Assembly: GCA_027627225.1 (NCBI GenBank)
Contig: CM051032.1
Location: 67,304,320 to 67,368,319, forward strand
Direction: 5' to 3'
Length of the DNA stretch: 64,000 nucleotides
Source: Congeria kusceri
Lineage: Eukaryota; Mollusca; Bivalvia; Myida; Dreissenidae
A program made the translations under genes and the position numbers. The notes below the pieces were generated by a model that saw nothing but the letters and a program-made list of their open reading frames with translations, ran no database searches and was not told where the DNA came from. Below are positions 30,377 through 42,929 of the stretch, piece after piece; the stretch's first letter is position 1, and every line of letters begins with the position of its first letter.

Positions 30377-30439
30377 CTTTGTTTGTGAGGCTGCAAGACC
30401 AGACCGGCAGAGTTTCTTGTGCTGATTTAATTTGGAAGC

Positions 30440-30725
30440 TTACCGAAAAACTTTAATCTGCCCTTATAGCTAATATGTAAACATTTTAAGTGTAAAAAGG
30501 CCCATAATTTGGAAAAGTTTCAAACTGGAGTTATCAAAATTGGCCTATGAGTTCGTATTTAATATAGGGAATAAGTGTTCCATGTTTGAATGAAATGCTT
30601 TAAGCAATTCCTGAGAAACCAGCTTACCGAAAAACTTTAACCTGTCCATAAAGCTTATGTAAACTTTCTAAGTGTAAAACGGCTCATAATTTTATGTATG
30701 TCAATGAAAAATGCCTCGAGGTGGT
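30440..30725. repeat. 185-bp family, reverse orientation
   Basis: CTTACCGAAAAACTTTAA occurs twice (30438, 30623) with AAACATTTTAAGTGTAAAAA and CCCATAATTT blocks, the reverse complement of 5505-5940. Confidence 0.75.
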
Positions 30726-31446
30726 ACTGGGTAATTTCTTTGAAAATCTGAAATTAAGATATTAATATTGGCGTATAATAACAGTTAAAATAAGGTATAT
30801 ATAATGGGAAAACAGTTTTCGTTTATGGATAATCATCAATCAAAATGGATAAAATTATAAAGCGCTTGCAACGCTTTTCATTGGTATTTTGGAAAACACA
30901 TGTACATGTATCACTTACATAGCGTTGAAAATACACAACCACATGTATAGTCCGAATAGCCGACTGGTTAGCACAAGAGATTTTTTATCTCAAAGGTTTC
31001 ATGTTCTGGCGAAGGCAAATTTTTAAATTTAACTTTTTTTCTTTATATAATATTTGTTTTTGATTATTCCAGATGCTGTAGTTGTTCGCTGATTTGTGAA
31101 CAAGTCCCTTTAATGTACATGTCTTAGTACAGCGCATTTCTATCATCTAATATCATTTATAGTGCAGTAGGAAAGCAAGTTTTAATTGAAATAGTCGCTT
31201 TAAGAATCGATCTTAAAATAAAACACCTTTTCATATTATATATTAGGACAAGCTCTGTGAAATAGACGGACAGAAATAATGACGCACATTTTAAATTAAG
31301 TTTGTGACTTGTCTTGGAGTATATACTTTGTGAGTGACGTTCAATCTAATAAGAACACTGTAATTACACAAAAACATTAGCTTCAACGGTCTAAGCGACT
31401 GTCACACTGTGTGTAAACAGTAAGAATTCAGTTGATAAAAGTAATT
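30726..31446. other. Intergenic, nothing recognised
   Basis: AT-rich, no coding frame. The stretch 30955-31025 (ATAGTCCGAATAGCCGACTGGTTAGCACAAG start) has a weak tRNA-like A-box and might be a SINE trace. Confidence 0.3.
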
Positions 31447-31703
31447 GAGGTGTGTCGTGGGAAAATCAGGATTAATGGAAGTGCGTTTAGTGTCGTCCCG
31501 GATCAGCCTGTGCAGTCCGCATAGGCTGATCCGGAACAGCACTTTCGGCAGTGGATTTATGTTTAGAAGAGTCTTCCTTAAAACTGAAAATACCATAAAA
31601 GCGGAAATGGCCATCCTGGATAAGCCTGTGCGGACTGCACAGGCTGATCCGGGACGACACTTTACGCATATGCATTAAGCCCGGTTTTCCCACGACACGC
31701 CTC
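31447..31703. mobile_element. Palindromic GAGGCGCG element, copy 6
   Basis: Begins GAGGTGTGTCGTGGGAAAAT, ends TTTTCCCACGACACGCCTC, with both inner hairpins. The spacer is reversed (AGAAGAGTCTTCCTTAAAAC) relative to copies 1-5, so the inner segment is inverted or the element lies in the opposite orientation. Confidence 0.85.
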
Positions 31704-33550
31704 ATATATTAAATTTATTAAAGATGCTTAATAACATGTTTCATTGATTACGGAATGTATATTGGAAATAAGGTGTCGTTTGTGAATACAATACCCATCA
31801 TAGGACATTGATACATTTATAAAACCGCATGGTGTTTGTAACAATTATTTCAATAACGAATGCGCTCATTATTGTGAATTTCTCCAATGAGATAAATATG
31901 GAAAGCCTGTTATCCCTTTAAAAATGAAATAATTTAAATTCTGACCTTGTTTTGGAATGCGAGTGTAAGTAATTTATGACGCACTTGTTGCGATATCGCT
32001 TCCTGGTCAAATGATTTATATTGCACAATTGGTATTATGTTTTGCTTGATACATTTCAAAGATTTATTATATGATATGCATCTTTGCATTTTCGCCTATC
32101 AAATCAATGAAAGTGTGACACATTTAACTGGATATATTGCATATGATTTCTTTGTGCAACAGTGCAGATTTCAGTATTTTCGAGAAACAGATGCCAACCG
32201 CTGTCAAGTGTAATAATATTCGAAGAGGTGCCACTAATCTTCGGAAAGATTTGACCCCTCTGGGAAAATTGGCAAACCATAATCCCAGGCGTGACTCGGC
32301 GTAAACTTGCTGTATACACCTGGAAGCAGTGACTCAGATTATCTCTCCACGCGATCCTCATCTCAACACGTGTTTTGCATTATAGACTGGTTACCATCGA
32401 TACGTATGCAGGTCAGTGCATAATGTCTTAACTCTTTAATGTTTACATGCCAACATCCTGTGGTGCACAGGTTTTGTTTGTAATCTGCATTATGAGAGCA
32501 TGCGCATCAGGGTTGTTTTAATCAGAGATTTGTTCCTTGTGTACCCGTTAACTCTCTATGCGCCAACAACAAGCGCAACTACTAAAACTATAACAGTCCT
32601 GCATATATCACATTTGAACGTATTTGTTATATTTCTGTACGCATTTCGCCGTTAAAAATAATATGTGAACAGTATGTAGTTTGTATGATTCCGTGAAATA
32701 TTTAGTAAGGATTCAACTTTAGATGATACTCTACATGTTTTCTTTAATGGACACTCTTGAAAATTGCATTGATGACAACGAATATTAACGGATCTCTCTT
32801 GACAAGCGGATATTAAATGTTCACTTATTTATAGCAAAATGTTGCCTACTGGTAAGTGTTTAACTTCACATGAGAAAATTTCTAAATTCAGCCGTCTGAT
32901 AAGCGTATACATACAAAACAATCGAAATTAATCAATTATAATTAATTGTATAAAACGGTGGCGTGCCTATGCATGCGCACGTGTGCACGTGGCTGAACAA
33001 TCAAAAACTACAAAAACGAAACATCACCGGGGTTAAGGACTCATTAAAACACGTTAATGTAAAATGTAAAAAACAAACAATGTTTTATAACAAAAATAGT
33101 TAAAGGGGCCGTACGTAATTTGTGATTTGACAAGAAAATTTGCAGGTACGATCAATCAAGGATCTGTGAATAAACTTTAATAGATCTTTGAATTGAACAC
33201 TCAGTGCAGTTAACCGTCCTTGTTTCTACTATTTTATATATCTCTTGTTAGTTGTTTTAGTATATTTCGGTAAAACATAATTATTCAGTTGAACAAAAGT
33301 ATATTCAGGATGGATCTATTTTATTGAATTTACCATAAAAATACATCATCCCACTATATCTGTAATACTTGGAAAAGCAACCGTTATGATATCGCTTCGT
33401 ATATAATCCAAATTTACTAATGATTGTGTATAGATATACGATTACGTGTAGTATAACAAGAAATTTCTTTAGAAAGACAATCGGCGTTGAAGATAATATT
33501 GAGATGTCATTTTTTGCCCTAAATATAATACAAGAGGACCAAGATGATCG
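31704..33550. other. Intergenic, nothing recognised
   Basis: AT-rich unique-looking sequence. GGGGCCGTACGTAATTTG at 33105 resembles an end of the element family at 34598. Confidence 0.35.
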
Positions 33551-33555
33551 GTTAC

Positions 33556-33672
33556 GTGACTTCTCGGACCCCAGATTTTTCGGTCCTTACTAACGAGCCT
33601 GACTTCTCGGATCCCAGATTTTTCGGTCCCTACTAACGAGCCTGACTTCTCGGATCCCAGATTTTTCGGTTG
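33556..33672. repeat. 43-bp tandem repeat, about 2.7 copies
   Basis: GACTTCTCGGATCCCAGATT recurs with period 43 (CCCAG at 33570, 33613, 33656). Confidence 0.85.
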
Positions 33673-34595
33673 AATAACATCTACTGGAGAAGTTTATAGA
33701 AAGGTGCAATTATTAATGATCCTTAATAAAACGCAACCACAATTCAAATATAAATTAACATGCACAGTAAGTTTATAAATATAAGTTCCCCATTTATTGA
33801 AATTCTCGGGTGTAGGATCCTCCGGATGCTAATTGATGTGTGTGTATTAACACAGCTTTACCGCGCGCTATTTTCAGAATGATTCACTCTCCTGCTGGAG
33901 TGTGTTGTACTCGCTTGAATTAATTCAGTCGGTCACGATACTATTTTTACACAATGATAAAATAATAGGAAATATAAGTTCCATCAAGTTTGCTTATATT
34001 TTTTGCTTATTTATCAGAAAATTACCAGAAATTTTACACTGTATTTTTTGCGCTTGTCACAAGAAACCTTAACACTATTGACAGAGAGACGTGACGCGAG
34101 CTCAAATGGCAACATTGTACGTTGTGACCGACTGTCGTGCCTGTGAATTGTAGCATTGTAATTGCTATTTATTGAGCGCGCCGATTATGTAGGCTAAACA
34201 AAATAGTTATTTCATTATGTGAATGAATATAACATTCTAATCATGACATACAATGAGTAAAATTGTTCATAATTATGTTCAGTTCAAGTGTATGTGGAAG
34301 GTATGTTTATAACTTAATTTTAACCGCATATGTAATAAATTATGTAAATTTTAATCCTCAAAAGTTTACAACATTTATTGGTATACTTGCAACCATTGTT
34401 GTAAGTTTGTATTCCCTAAAATTAGAAAATTTGCCCAATTCTGTTGGCATTAAATTTTCCCGCTGCATAATTATCGAAAGAAATTTAGGTCAAAAGTGAT
34501 ATTAGACAGCTACGCCGAATAAACAAGCCGCGCAACGAATTAAATGTCCCTTTCTATACTACGGTGGGCAAAATTCGCAGTAACCTCGGGATAAA

Positions 34596-35102
34596 CTAAA
34601 GGGGCCCATACACTTTCAATAAAATGGTCAATAATATGGTCAATGCAACAATCAGAAATCGCAGATATGTATCGAGAGCCTGTCAATAATATGGATAAGT
34701 GTTATTATATATCAATAATATGGTGCAATGTTTAATTTTGGGGATAAAAAACTTCGAGTGCGGCTTTAAACTAATGCATTGAAGTAGATTTCTACTTTCC
34801 TTTTGCATTTAATGTGTTATCATCTGCAGTTCTTGTTTTAAACATATTGGGTTTTTAGCATTTCCTTATTTCAACTGCCAATTCTCCACCCAGTATTTAT
34901 ATTTTCTTGTTAAAACGCTCAATGCCAAACACAGTAACATAAAACTACAACAGGATCCATCCTTGCCAGACCAGCCTTCAAACCACAAATGAAACAAAAT
35001 ATTGAAAGTAAAATAATTGAACAGTTTGTGGCACTAAATAAATGTCAATTTTATTTAATCCATAAAATTGACCATAACATTGAAAGTGTACGGGCCGCTT
35101 AA
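34596..35102. mobile_element. TIR element, about 0.5 kb
   Basis: AAAGGGGCCCATACACTTTC with AATAAAATGGTCAAT (34598-) is mirrored by ATTGACCATAACATTGAAAG and TGTACGGGCCGCTT (ending 35100). The interior repeats CAATAATATGG motifs. No coding frame. Confidence 0.7.
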
Positions 35103-35279
35103 TATATTCACCCAAAAGCACCCCAAATATGGTATTACAGTAGTAACGGATGTTTGTTTTTCGGGATTACACACGAACACACTGCCATTTCGTGAAACAA
35201 TTTGCTCAGGCGACTAGTCTATTCGAGCTGAGACGCACCAATCAGCGTCTGGCTTTATCCTGAGGTTGGGTTACACAGA

Positions 35280-35570
35280 TTAAATGTCAGTGTGTGGAAT
35301 GTTGCTTCGTTAAACGACTAGCAGCATTCGTTAGACAGAAACTCTACGCGCAGACAACACTGACAGAAATACTTAGATATAGAGCTGTGATCTACTGACA
35401 AAAGGAGGGTAATAGAGCTGTGTTCTACTGACAAAAGGAGGGCAATAGTGTGCACATGCACGATTTCCACGTGCTGCCATAGCTTGGCATGGTGACGTCT
35501 GGAAGTAGCTGTGTGAACAATTTAGAAACCGGACGGCTTCAAACATTTTGGCATATACGATATATGAGGT
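35280..35570 (+). promoter_or_regulatory. Candidate promoter / first non-coding exon of the DUF229 gene
   Basis: A less AT-rich stretch with CACGTG and TGACGTC motifs (35468-35497) ends at ATATATGAG|GTTAGTA, a possible 5' splice site at 35570. It also contains a 33-bp tandem duplication (AGAGCTGTGATCTACTGACA at 35381 and 35414). The DUF229 reading frame starts right after an acceptor at 44942, so an upstream exon is expected; linking it to this place is a guess. Confidence 0.25.
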
Positions 35571-35954
35571 TAGTACTGTAGAATTGTTGTATTTTACACA
35601 TATATCGTGTGATTATTTATTGTCTGGATTAGATAAAATGTGGTTAAACTTATAAACTGTTATGTATCCATTGTGTAAACTGTAAAGAACAAGGCTTTAA
35701 AACTTCTGAACGTCTGCAGCATAATTATTTATTTTATGAACGGCTCTAGGCTGCATAATAATTATGTATTTATTTTTATCATGAAATTACCAATTTGGAA
35801 ATTAATGTATTCTTACTCTTTATTCATCATGTGTTCAAATTCCTCAAACTTTAGATTAATGTTCAGCACTAAGTGGAACACTATGTTACAAACCACAATG
35901 CAGTAGATCTAAGAGCTTCTAGCAAATTCGGGTCATGTACAGTAAACTACAAGT

Positions 35955-36036
35955 AGTACATGTATAGTTGGCAGACCCAGCAGCAGATCAGTTCTGGAGT
36001 CCAGCTCTCTACCGACTGAGCTAGCCGGGCCCGACT
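35955..36036 (-). mobile_element. tRNA-like SINE head fragment, minus strand
   Basis: The complement of 36035-35955 reads GGGCCCGGCTAGCTCAGTCG with GTAGAGAGCTGGACTCCAGA: a good D-arm/A-box and anticodon arm (loop CTCCAGA), then diverges before any B-box. Too incomplete for a tRNA gene; likely a SINE fragment. Confidence 0.45.
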
Positions 36037-36185
36037 TTTGGAGCGGTTAATACCCCTTATATACAGTCATATATAAGCTTACTTTGCAGCCAAAATAATT
36101 AACTTAATTTTATTTTTGAGCCCGCTTGCGGTCAGTTCGACTTAGCTGTCACAATGGCGGTTTGGTGTATGTGTGTGCGTGCGTG

Positions 36186-36441
36186 TAAGGAAAGATCTAG
36201 GACTTAAAAAGGTACAGGGTGCAATTCCAAAGAAGCAGGGGGGAAAGCTGGACCAATTTGGGCCTCTAATTAAGGTTTTTTAAACATAGTCCAACCATTT
36301 CTCATGGAATATTTGCAAACATATATTGAAATTTAAGAGATATTAAACATTTTTATATTGTCCAGCCCAGAAGGGCAGCAGGGGGGAACCAAAAAGAAGC
36401 AGGGTGCAGCACCCTGCTATTTTGCTCTTGATCTTTCCCTA
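36186..36441. mobile_element. hAT-like MITE (TAGGGAAAGATCTA family), copy 1
   Basis: Ends TAAGGAAAGATCTAGG... and ...TTGATCTTTCCCTA, flanked by CGTGCGTG at 36178-36185 and 36442-36449, an exact 8-bp duplication (in a GT-rich site, so partly ambiguous). Contains GCAGGGTGCAGCACCCTGCT hairpin near its right end. No coding capacity. Confidence 0.78.
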
Positions 36442-36958
36442 CGTGCGTGCGTGAATTGATAATGGCATCATGGTTGCTCTTATATTGAACAAGTTGTGAA
36501 ACATTATTACCATTGTTATAATTTATCAGGGATTTCATTTGATGCAAGAAATTTGCAATTTTCTCATTTTTGACTGCAGCAGATTATCTGCCTTGCATTA
36601 TTTTGATGCAGTAACTGTAGCTTTTGTAAGCTAACTTCAAAAGCATTAATAATAATATTTTTATTATACTTATTGTGTTTTTGCAAAGTTCTTTACATTT
36701 ATTGACGTAGGTAATTGTGTTTTTGCAAAGTTCTTAACATTTATTAACACAAGTAATCATTTGCAAAACATTAAATATATATTTTGAAACAAAATTTCTG
36801 TAATTAAGTATTTTGACCATTGGTTTTTCCATTTTGACCCCTCATATTTTCAAACCAGAGGTCATTTGACTCCTTTTCAAAATCTACTGAAATCCCTGTT
36901 TATATTGATATAATTATATAATCCCTGTATAGTCAGTCAGGACAACGTAACGAGCACG

Positions 36959-38082
36959 TTAAACGTCGTTTAGATCGAGTCTCCTCCTATCGCAGCGCAC
37001 TTCTGGTGTCTGTATACCCACTTGGTGTATGTCTCTCTGTACCAGTTTAATGTTTATGTCCATTTGCGACACAATCCGCCTGTTTGCCAATGTCATATCG
37101 TCAACATTTTGAAAACGTTCGCCTCGGAGAACACTCTTGATTTCTGAAATCCATAGGAGCCAAATCATGTCTGTATGGCGGATGCTCCAACAGTTCAAAC
37201 ACAAGTAAGCTAATTTCAAGCAGTGTTGAGTTCGCCCTGTGTGCGGGAGCGTTATCGTGGTGAAGGATCACGCGGTCAAGATCCAAAGCGGGTCGTTTTC
37301 CTCTTCAGCGCGTTGACAAGGTCTCGTTTCAGCACTTGAAAAAATCACAGCAATTCAGTTAGTGATGTGAACTTTGCAGTTTGTTTTTCAAAAATATAAA
37401 ATAAATACTAATGCAATGCGAAAAATGAAGCAAACATGTATCACAAAACACGGACCAGCATTAACATTTTTATCGAAAATAATTACCGTAGCGTAATAGT
37501 TGGCATTCACTGTCCGCCCGTCCTTGACTTGGTGCTGAAGGAGCATCTTTTGGTGGTGGGGGTCGATGGTGTCTTCCAAACAGCAGATTGCGCTTTCATT
37601 TCAGGATCGAAGTGATGGAGTCACGATTCATCGGTTGTCACTATTCTGACCTGAAACGAGTCCCATTCCTTCGCATATCGCTGCAAAAATGACGACGAAC
37701 ACTAAACACGTTACTGCTTTTCTTCATCTGTCAGCAGCTTAGGCACCCACCGTGCACTAACCTTTGACATGCCCAGCTCTTTATCAGAACTCCATGCACG
37801 GTTGAACACGAAACACCAAGCTCTGTTTCAATCTGTCGCACTGTATTACGTCTGTCAGTGTGAATAAGATTCTTGACCTTTTCTCGTATGGATGGAATCA
37901 CAACAGACGGCCGACCGTTCCTTTTGTCGTTTTCAATAGAGTCCCGTCCATCTCTAAATCGTTTGTGCCGCTTATATACCAACGATGAACTAAATTTCTT
38001 TCAAACTGTCGCACATTTTCATTATTACGATTGTTTCCAATGGCGATTTCTTAAGTCGTATGCAAAATTTGATGACACTCAT
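36959..38082 (-). pseudogene. mariner transposase, disrupted
   Basis: Minus strand. From ATG at 38082 the reading runs through shifts: helix-turn-helix part HKRFRDGRDSIENDKRNGRP (about 37970), QIETELGVSCSTVHGVL, then VRIVTTDES[stop]LHHFDPEMK (about 37620), then VILHHDNAPAHRA (37250) and LLEHPPYRHDLAPMDF, with a C-terminal part to 36959. TTDES, HHDNAPAH and DLAPMDF are the D,D(34)D catalytic blocks of mariner. A TGA replaces the usual Trp after DES, and at least two frame shifts occur. Terminal repeats were not identified. Confidence 0.88.
37335..37486 (-). other. 152-bp insert in the mariner pseudogene with intron-like ends
   Basis: Between the NANYYAT and LKRDLV parts of the mariner reading, 152 bp begin GTAATT and end TTTTTTTCAAG on the minus strand. 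These are intron-like borders, but removal leaves the frame one base off. It may be an insertion rather than an intron. Confidence 0.4.
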
Positions 38083-38109
38083 TAATTCAACGTCTCCAGT
38101 GGACGTCAT

Positions 38110-38975
38110 GACGTGGCAACCGATGCAGATCAATACACAACTTTTTATTTTAATGGCTGTTTGCTAATGCGACTTTTTGTTTTATAGAAATGATGTCAAG
38201 AAGTCTGATAATAACGTGATAATTTGAGAGAAACATAACATTAAGTCACGTATCTTTTATGGCAAGTGTCATTATTTCCGCGTGCGCCGTATTGGCGTTA
38301 AAGCGTTGGTAAGGCTACCGTTTTACGACGAATTATACGACTGGTCGTAAAATTATTTTTGCATGTTTAGTTTTTATTACTCCGGAGTATATTGTATTGT
38401 ATTAAAATTATTGTATCCCAAATAACAAAAATAGCTAAGAATTACACGAACTTCCCGAACAACCCTCGTAATTATCCCTGTTCATATTGATATATAAGGT
38501 ACATACATTGACATTAACCAATGCAGTGGTGGTAATAACAACACATAACCAAAACGCTGACAGCGTAGAAAGACTGTTGGCGACAAAAAACTAAAAACGT
38601 GAATTGTGAGTGCATTTTTTGCTAAAAAGGAAACATTTGTTTGAATGAAGTTCAATTTCCCGCCTGTAAACTTGATAATTTGTCTTCTATAATTCAATAG
38701 TATACAACATTGTAGTACACATTTATTTGTAAGTAATTCCTATTGTGTTCGGAATTAGATGCATTTGTTCTGAAATACAAGCAGATGGGTTTTGCATTCC
38801 AGAATGACGTATCTCAGTATAAAATATGCATATATACGCTTCTATAGCACTTAACTGTTATATAATGATACAGTTACGTGTCAAATCGCGCAGATTGAGA
38901 TAGATACTTGTATTACTGAACAGTATGGATTTACACCTTAAGTGTTCGGTAGTAGGTGCACCCACTCTGGTCATT
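38110..38975. other. Intergenic, nothing recognised
   Basis: AT-rich, no convincing frame or repeat. Confidence 0.35.
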
Positions 38976-38979
38976 TTTA

Positions 38980-39535
38980 GCTCGACTATTCGAAGAATAG
39001 GTGAGCTATCCAACTACCCCCGGCATCTGCGTCCGCGTCTGAATTGGTTAAAGTTTTTATTCAGAAGTCTTGTAACTTCAAAACTACATAAGTTATTCAC
39101 TTGAAACTTGGATCTAACCTTTGTCATCAACTCCAGTATCAGGGGCAACGTTCCCCATAACCCTTTTTGTATTTTGACATAGTTATGCCCCTTTTTCACA
39201 TAGATTTTCTGGTTGAAGTATATATTTAAAAGTTGTGTAACTTCAATACTAACTACATAAGCTTTTCACTTGAAACTTGGAACTAATCTTTGTCATCAAC
39301 TCTAGTATTAGGGTCAACATTACCCATAACTCTGTTTTGTATTTTGAGAGTTATGAACACTTTTTACATAGATTTTTTGGTTCAAGTTTTTGTTCCAAAA
39401 ATGTATAAACTATACAAGGCTTCACTTAAAAGTTTTGTATTTTAACAAATTTATGCCCCTTCCACTAACCAAAATATTTACCAACTGAAATACTTTGAAT
39501 AGTCGAGCGCGCTGTCCTCTGACAGCTCTTTTTGT
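38980..39535. repeat. 'agctcgactattcg' array, block 2
   Basis: Opens TTTTAGCTCGACTATTCGAA and closes TAGTCGAGCGCGCTGTCCTC..GACAGCTC, with about three units inside (ACTTGAAACTTGGA, TTTGTCATCAACTC, TTTTTCACATAGATTTTCTGG). Confidence 0.75.
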
Positions 39536-39570
39536 TTTTAAATTTAAATTAATGCATGTTTTGATTACAG

Positions 39571-39671
39571 GTCATCTGCTCTATCTACGTATGATGTCCA
39601 GTGGACAGCATCATGATACTCATACAGGATGACATTTGGACACGACGTAATTCAAGATTGAAATCTAAAGG
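39571..39671 (+). other. Candidate 5' UTR exon of the DUF229 gene
   Basis: TTTTGATTACAG precedes 39571 and AAAG|GTATGTTG follows 39671. The about 100 bp between are less AT-rich than the surroundings and carry no long frame. It fits a non-coding exon upstream of 44943, but only transcript data could show it. Confidence 0.3.
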
Positions 39672-39779
39672 TATGTTGTTCTTAAAGTAAAAAAAAAAAC
39701 AATAACAGAATTGCTTATTAACATGTTAAAAACAGAGAAATATAGGTTCATTACATTTATTTCTTACTAACTGCAAGTT

Positions 39780-40064
39780 TAGGGAAAGATCTAAAGCATA
39801 ATAGCAGGGTGCTGCACCCTGCTCCTTTTTGGTTCCCCCTGCTGCCCCTCTGGGCTGGTAAATACAGAAATTTTGAATATCTTCTGAAATTGAACATATT
39901 TTGCAAAAAATTCTACTATAAATGAATAGACTATGCTAAATAAGCTTAATCAGAAGCCCTGGATTTAGCAAATTATTAGAAAATGTCAACAAACTGGTCC
40001 GGTTTCCCCCCTGCTCCTTTTTAGCAGCACCCTGTATCTTTTTTGCAACCTAGATCTTTCCCTA
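39780..40064. mobile_element. hAT-like MITE (TAGGGAAAGATCTA family), copy 2, inverted relative to copy 1
   Basis: Ends TAGGGAAAGATCTA... and ...TAGATCTTTCCCTA, flanked by CAAGTT on both sides. GCAGGGTGCTGCACCCTGCT lies near the left end here and near the right end in copy 1, showing opposite orientation. Confidence 0.8.
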
Positions 40065-40132
40065 CAAGTTAGCAGTGATAAAAGTGAAAATTCCCCCTAC
40101 AACTTTTCTCCTTTCAATTAACTCTGCCCTCA

Positions 40133-40172
40133 GGCCCCCCCCCCCCAGCCGCCAAAAAAAAAAAAAAAAAAA
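40133..40172. repeat. poly-C / poly-A tract
   Basis: A C-run with GCC interruptions followed by an 18-base A-run; simple sequence. Confidence 0.8.
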
Positions 40173-42925
40173 TTGTCCCACTTCTGGTCTCCCGACCGAC
40201 CCTTTACTTTTGCTGCCGACCATACATAATACATATTTTTGGTTCAAAAATAATTTTTTAAGTTCCGCCGATTAATATTCTTTTTCATTTTACCAAACAA
40301 GATTTTAATTGGCTATCGCGTTTCATAAACCTGATAATGATTCACTGTTGCACATGGTACATATTTTACCAAATTGTGTCCATGTTTTTTATTGTTATTT
40401 TCTGGAATATTGAACTAAATTTACTTTCAGAAAAAAAGTAATCAATGTAAATTTCAGATACGCATACGTAATAGACCCTTTTGACATTCCCGTTATCGAG
40501 TACTGTAGGAGTTGTCTCCCTTGATAAAGCGAATCGAGAACGAGGCTTGCCTGACGATGTATTGGCTGTAATTATCAATAAAGGAAAGTAATGTTCAGTG
40601 GAGAAAATGCTGAATAAAGTTATAAAATGTTGTTTGTTTTTTCATTAAGCTTGTCTCTGTTTTATTCACTAAATTATGTATATGTGGATATGTTTCAAAT
40701 ACTTAAATTATAATGCAAATAATGTAACAATCACAACATAGCCAAATCTGATGACGAAACTATGATTGACATCATGATTATGTTACTTCATATTCAGATC
40801 TGAATTTTTAATGATTGAAATAAGTATATAATTGATGAATTTATTGCAGTTTACATAAATAATAATTAATTCATATTTAATTAACAGAAGCAGCTCTTTT
40901 ATTCCGGATTCAGTGTCAGCTGGGGTAATTATATTACAGCTTGACAGTTACAAATAACATTATCGTTATTATTATTATCATTATTATGCAGTATGAGCAA
41001 GAAAATGCTATCCCCGAGTATGCTTTTTTGTTAATTTGAGTGAAACAACCGAAGAATTCTACTGAATTAACCAGAATTGATAAAATACGTTTTTTCTTTA
41101 TACTCTCTAATGATAGAGAGCCAAAAAAAAAATATGACTGAGAAATAAAACATCATTATTAAATATTAAATTATTTAATTAATTATCGTTATATGTCTTC
41201 AAGTGTACAAACGCATATTCCTTCCATTTATAAACTATCATGAGTTCAATTAAGTGATTATATGAATAAAATTAAATTTTTGTCTTAATATAAAGTTATT
41301 TTTTATTTTAAATGATAGTTATTTCACTCGTTATCATGTAGATTCATGAAGTCAGTGGCATAGCTGCCGAGACAATGACCCGTGTATTACTTCACTAATT
41401 GGTATGCACTTGGATTACGTAGTTGTGCCACGTGTTATTTTAAAATTAAAACCTATATGTACACATTCTGGTTACATAATAGTGGTCATGTGTTTATACA
41501 ATATTGTGATCTTATAATTGATAAGACCAGGTTTGAACAATACAAAGTCTGTCAGTCTCAGAGAAAGTACCTAAGTCTAAATTACTTATTTTCCATTTTT
41601 AGCGACGCAATACTTATTAAACTGACACTCTTTTATCATATATCATAATTATGTTATGAACCATGCCATTTCTGTTTATTAAGAAGTAAAGTAAGTGACT
41701 ATTTATAACATTTTAAAGCAATAAACTGTAATGACCGCTATGCAACCAGTATTAACCACTATAAATACATCGCGAGCCTCGTTTTCGATTCATCGATAAG
41801 TTATTGTGTCGTGATAATCGCTAAAAATTGGAATGTGAAACTCGTCTATTACCTTGTGCGCAAAACACATATTAATCCAAATTGAATGCAAATATTCATG
41901 TTACTATTCGATAAGTTTTATGCCGTAACACAATCTCCATGTTTGTTCCACTACATGTTTATTTCGTCACTCCTTTAAATCTACAATTTATCCGATGCAA
42001 CAAAACAACTTGTCTATTTTTTTTCACGCCCTTGACATTTCCTCTTCAACGCTAATTCATTAATGCTCTATCAACACTGCTTGCATTGTTCAGGTACAAT
42101 AGTATTGATTGATGCTTTTTTCACTGACCACGTGCGAATCGTGTTACACGCTTTGTGCTACAAACTGCTATAGACAATGGCCCCAACTCAGCAGTCACAT
42201 CACATACTTTTTGAAGTCAAACAGACACCATTGCTATGGTTGTTGCTAACGGCTTGCAGATTTTAAAGATCTGGCTAATTGATGATTGATGACGTTGCGC
42301 TTTTACTCTTCTCAGTTGTAACAGGTGTTATTATCAATGACTGTGTTTTTAACGGATTTTGTTCAAATTTGAAATATGATTGCAAGGTAATTAGGATGCA
42401 ATGTTTCGTTAATAAAGAATTATGAATTAAATATAAAATAAATTATCACTAAAATTTAAAAAAAAAATACATGACTGAAAAAGACTGTTACTGTGTACAA
42501 CGCGCCAAATTTTCATAGCCGAATTTTAGGGTAAAAATGTGCGCGTTATACATCAAGTACCATCAAGTACCATAATACACGATACTCATCTGAATAGAAA
42601 CATATATGGAACACACACATCATTTTCCCTTCATAAAAAAAAGAATCCCCACTTACCGACCCTTATTTTTTTGAGCAGGAGAACAGAAACGGAACTAATT
42701 TTTGTTTGGGCCTAATGGCTGAATAAAAGCACTTTATAAGCGTATTCAACTGCTGATAGTAATATATTTTATGTACAGTATACATCCAATCATTATGATG
42801 TGTCCATTGTGTTAGAATTGCCATTTTGATCGTGTCTGCTGTCACCAAAAAGCAAGGCCTGGCTACATTTCATTTTCACAGTCTAGACCAATCTGCTTTT
42901 AAACTCACCTCCTAAAATATGGCTA
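40173..42925. other. Intergenic, nothing recognised
   Basis: About 2.7 kb AT-rich sequence with microsatellite-like ATT runs (40965-40990) and no supported gene. The 88-codon frame 41382-41648 has no domain or codon signal I trust. Confidence 0.35.
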
Positions 42926-42929
42926 TGCT

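Noticed and set aside
30018..30425. 135-codon + strand frame with signal-like hydrophobic stretch
   Set aside because: Antisense to the hAT-like transposase remnant, whose motifs continue on the minus strand beyond this frame.
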